From positions 124,001 through 188,000 of the forward strand of contig QMIT01000001.1 of the NCBI GenBank assembly GCA_024434115.1: 64,000 bases of DNA, given 5' to 3'. This stretch comes from Chloroflexota bacterium. Lineage in GTDB: Bacteria; Chloroflexota; Anaerolineae; Aggregatilineales; J027. The position numbers were made by a program, and so were the translations under genes. Below the pieces are notes generated by a model. That model was not told where the DNA came from, did no database searches, and saw nothing but the letters and a program-made list of their open reading frames with translations. This document shows, one piece after another, positions 62,327 to 64,000 of the stretch. Positions within the stretch are counted from its first letter, which is position 1. The number at the start of each line of letters is the position of its first letter.

Positions 62327-64000
62327 ATGACCGACCATCATCAATTATCAAGCGATTCGGATAGCGAAAAAAAGAAACTGGAGCAAGCTGAACCTACTGC
62401 TGAACCAGAGAGCGCGGATTATTTTAGGCAGGGGATTGGCATTGCGCTGAGTGGTCAGGGCGGCGATGATGGAGGCGATCTGACTGAAAACCATGCCGCT
62501 GTCCTTCGCAACCCCCACTTACCAGTTCAATTGCGCCGGAACATGGCCCTTTCCATTGGTAAGCAGCGTGGCAATCACTATTTGCAGCGTATGGTGTCTC
62601 AGCCCAGTCAATCAGGCGTTGTACAGCGGGGCATCTTGTCACCCGACAAGCAAATGACGGTGGATGAAATCATTGACTCCCACGACTCCGATAATGTCAA
62701 TGAAACCAATATGCCTACTATTTTGGGAGCGTCCGCTGATAAAAAAGCCCAGATTATCTCATTGATTCACAGCAACACATGGGTTGGGCCGCAGGATGAA
62801 GGCTATTTGGAACGCATCTGGGATTCGATGGGTGTGAAGGGTATCGAAGCCTACTTTACCCTGTTTGAGCAAAGCGTCAATTACGGTGTGGAATATGAGA
62901 ATATTCCATGCTTGAAAGACTTGACCACCAAATTCAAAGAAGATACACAAGGACTGGCCCTCAAATACTTAAACTCCAATCAAGAGTTAGTCAAAAAGGA
63001 AATGGAGCAATTGGGGGTTGACGGCGAGAGCGGTAAACCTCATCAAAGTCTTGGTGAGGAGCAGGAAAAGCGCCTCAAAGAGATTCAGGAAGCCGCCGGG
63101 ATTCTAGCGGATGCCATGCAAGCCAAGCGGCATTTGGATCAATTGCAGGTTGGCTACACCACTAAAAACAAACCCGGCCCGCCCCTTGCCAAAATTCGGA
63201 ATGGCCCAGATATGACCTATGTGTGGGAGCAGTATTTCCATGAAGGCCCGCCCGAAATGACTTCCATTCCCGGTCAGGGGCGGGGGAGCGATAAACTGCA
63301 ACCTTTTTCTGAGGTGAAGGCCCACGCCGATGAGTTGAATGGCATTATCGAGGGGTATTCCGCCAAATATCCCGGTCTCTATCCATTAGCGCAGGCAGGC
63401 CGTTTGGAAGAATTGGTGAAGGCCGACAGCCCCCAAGCCGTGCAGTCCATGATGGGCGAGGGCCTGCGTGATCTCGCGGCGAACATCAAAAAAGCCATTC
63501 CAATGATTAGTTCGAATGACCTTGATTATCGAGATTTGCTGCCGATTCATGGTCAATTGATGGGCGGTACGGCGGGGGGCAAATTTAATTGGGCCTCCCC
63601 GGTTGGTAAGTTTATTATCAAGGAAGAAGTGGAGGGCCACGAAAGTGCCCAGTTCTGGGTGAATTTAGGCTTGGGGGCACTCGCCGCCGCCGCATTTGTG
63701 ATTGCTGAACTGGCGACCTTTGGTACGGCGACCTTCTGGATTGCCGCCGCCGCTGGCGTAGGGGCAGGGGCTATCCAAGCGGGCATGAGCATTGAAAACT
63801 GGGCCGATATGTCTACCGCTTCCAAGACCGCCGTCAGCCCCTCTTCCCAATTGATTTATGATGGGCAGGTCAGCGCGGCAGCATTGGCAGCGGTTTTAGA
63901 TACCGTGTTCGCCTTTATTGACGCGGCGGGTATCGGCCTCAAGGCGTTGCGGGCAGGGAGCTTAACGGCGAAAGGCCTCAAACGTCCGCCTGTAGACAAG
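62327..64000 (+). CDS. large protein resembling eCIS/polymorphic-toxin cargo (3' partial)
   Basis: The frame stays open from ATG 62327 to the window edge (558 codons read). The first about 90 residues contain LPVQLRRNMALSIGKQRGNHYLQRMVSQPSQ and VVQRG (given in outline), which resembles the GN-x-x-VQR segments at the start of proteins carried by extracellular contractile injection systems and DUF4157-type proteins. A helical middle follows, then a hydrophobic stretch (about 440-490, LGALAAAAFVIAELATFGTA) and LDTVFAFIDAAG, which also recurs in such proteins. The C-terminal effector or enzyme domain is outside the window. RBS: AAGG about seven bases before ATG. The assignment rests on motif memory and needs profile comparison. 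Confidence 0.6.
   Translation, partial: MTDHHQLSSDSDSEKKKLEQAEPTAEPESADYFRQGIGIALSGQGGDDGGDLTENHAAVLRNPHLPVQLRRNMALSIGKQRGNHYLQRMVSQPSQSGVVQRGILSPDKQMTVDEIIDSHDSDNVNETNMPTILGASADKKAQIISLIHSNTWVGPQDEGYLERIWDSMGVKGIEAYFTLFEQSVNYGVEYENIPCLKDLTTKFKEDTQGLALKYLNSNQELVKKEMEQLGVDGESGKPHQSLGEEQEKRLKEIQEAAGILADAMQAKRHLDQLQVGYTTKNKPGPPLAKIRNGPDMTYVWEQYFHEGPPEMTSIPGQGRGSDKLQPFSEVKAHADELNGIIEGYSAKYPGLYPLAQAGRLEELVKADSPQAVQSMMGEGLRDLAANIKKAIPMISSNDLDYRDLLPIHGQLMGGTAGGKFNWASPVGKFIIKEEVEGHESAQFWVNLGLGALAAAAFVIAELATFGTATFWIAAAAGVGAGAIQAGMSIENWADMSTASKTAVSPSSQLIYDGQVSAAALAAVLDTVFAFIDAAGIGLKALRAGSLTAKGLKRPPVDK

Noticed and set aside
1-64000. tRNA, rRNA, insertion sequence or integrase
   Set aside because: No cloverleaf-like segments with T-loop signatures outside coding regions, no rRNA-like sequence and no transposase or recombinase motifs were seen by eye; a covariance search would be needed to exclude small RNAs.

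Overview
The window looks like chromosome of a Chloroflexota bacterium, probably of the Anaerolineae or a neighbouring class. This is inferred from gene content rather than from a marker gene: a fused NuoCD, very long GAF-rich signalling proteins, DUF1800/DUF1501 Tat pairs, many Pro/Thr-rich exported proteins, and dispersed GC-rich palindromic repeats between genes. Most genes have mid-range GC. I found no rRNA, tRNA, CRISPR array, insertion sequence, integrase or phage gene. No gene-free stretch exceeds about 300 bases.

Layout. 1-8.0 kb: envelope polysaccharide genes (two-gene export ABC transporter, C39-like protease with TPRs, membrane protein, BirA, polyprenyl-phosphate sugar transferase, GT2 glycosyltransferase). 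8.2-13.7 kb: penicillin-acylase-type hydrolase, a CDF metal exporter with an enlarged cytoplasmic part, and L-lactate dehydrogenase. 13.7-18.3 kb: YflT-like stress protein, then a membrane protein/DUF1800/DUF1501 operon. 18.4-22.9 kb: NarL-type two-component system, then poorly conserved genes and a 62-bp decayed copy of the regulator's 3' end. 22.9-27.6 kb: a tandem RNase H protein divergent from a ClpB-type AAA+ protein whose C-terminal third resembles release factor 2 without the GGQ domain. 27.6-29.1 kb: globin operon. 29.2-40.6 kb: hybrid kinase, ruvC-ruvA with yebC, serine hydrolase, Nudix, beta-propeller-like protein, and a giant kinase-like protein without its phospho-acceptor His. 40.8-46.9 kb: LCP protein, an AT-richer two-gene insert with a metallopeptidase-like protein, an inactive FtsK-like protein and a lipoprotein. 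46.9-52.2 kb: a complete RsbV / RsbW-RsbV / RsbU partner-switching operon. 52.3-57.6 kb: membrane protein, Mrp, a Cys-rich protein, a secreted protein and aldehyde dehydrogenase. 57.7-62.1 kb: iscX-nuoB-nuoCD-nuoI, a partial complex I operon. 62.3 kb to the edge: the first 558 codons of a large protein resembling cargo of extracellular contractile injection systems.

The genes do not form one pathway. The strongest candidate for something undescribed is the Clp/release-factor fusion with its divergent tandem RNase H neighbour, which suggests nucleic-acid or ribosome quality control. Other leads are three signalling or motor-like proteins that have lost catalytic residues, the coupling of iscX to complex I Fe-S subunits, and the truncated injection-system-like protein at the right edge.
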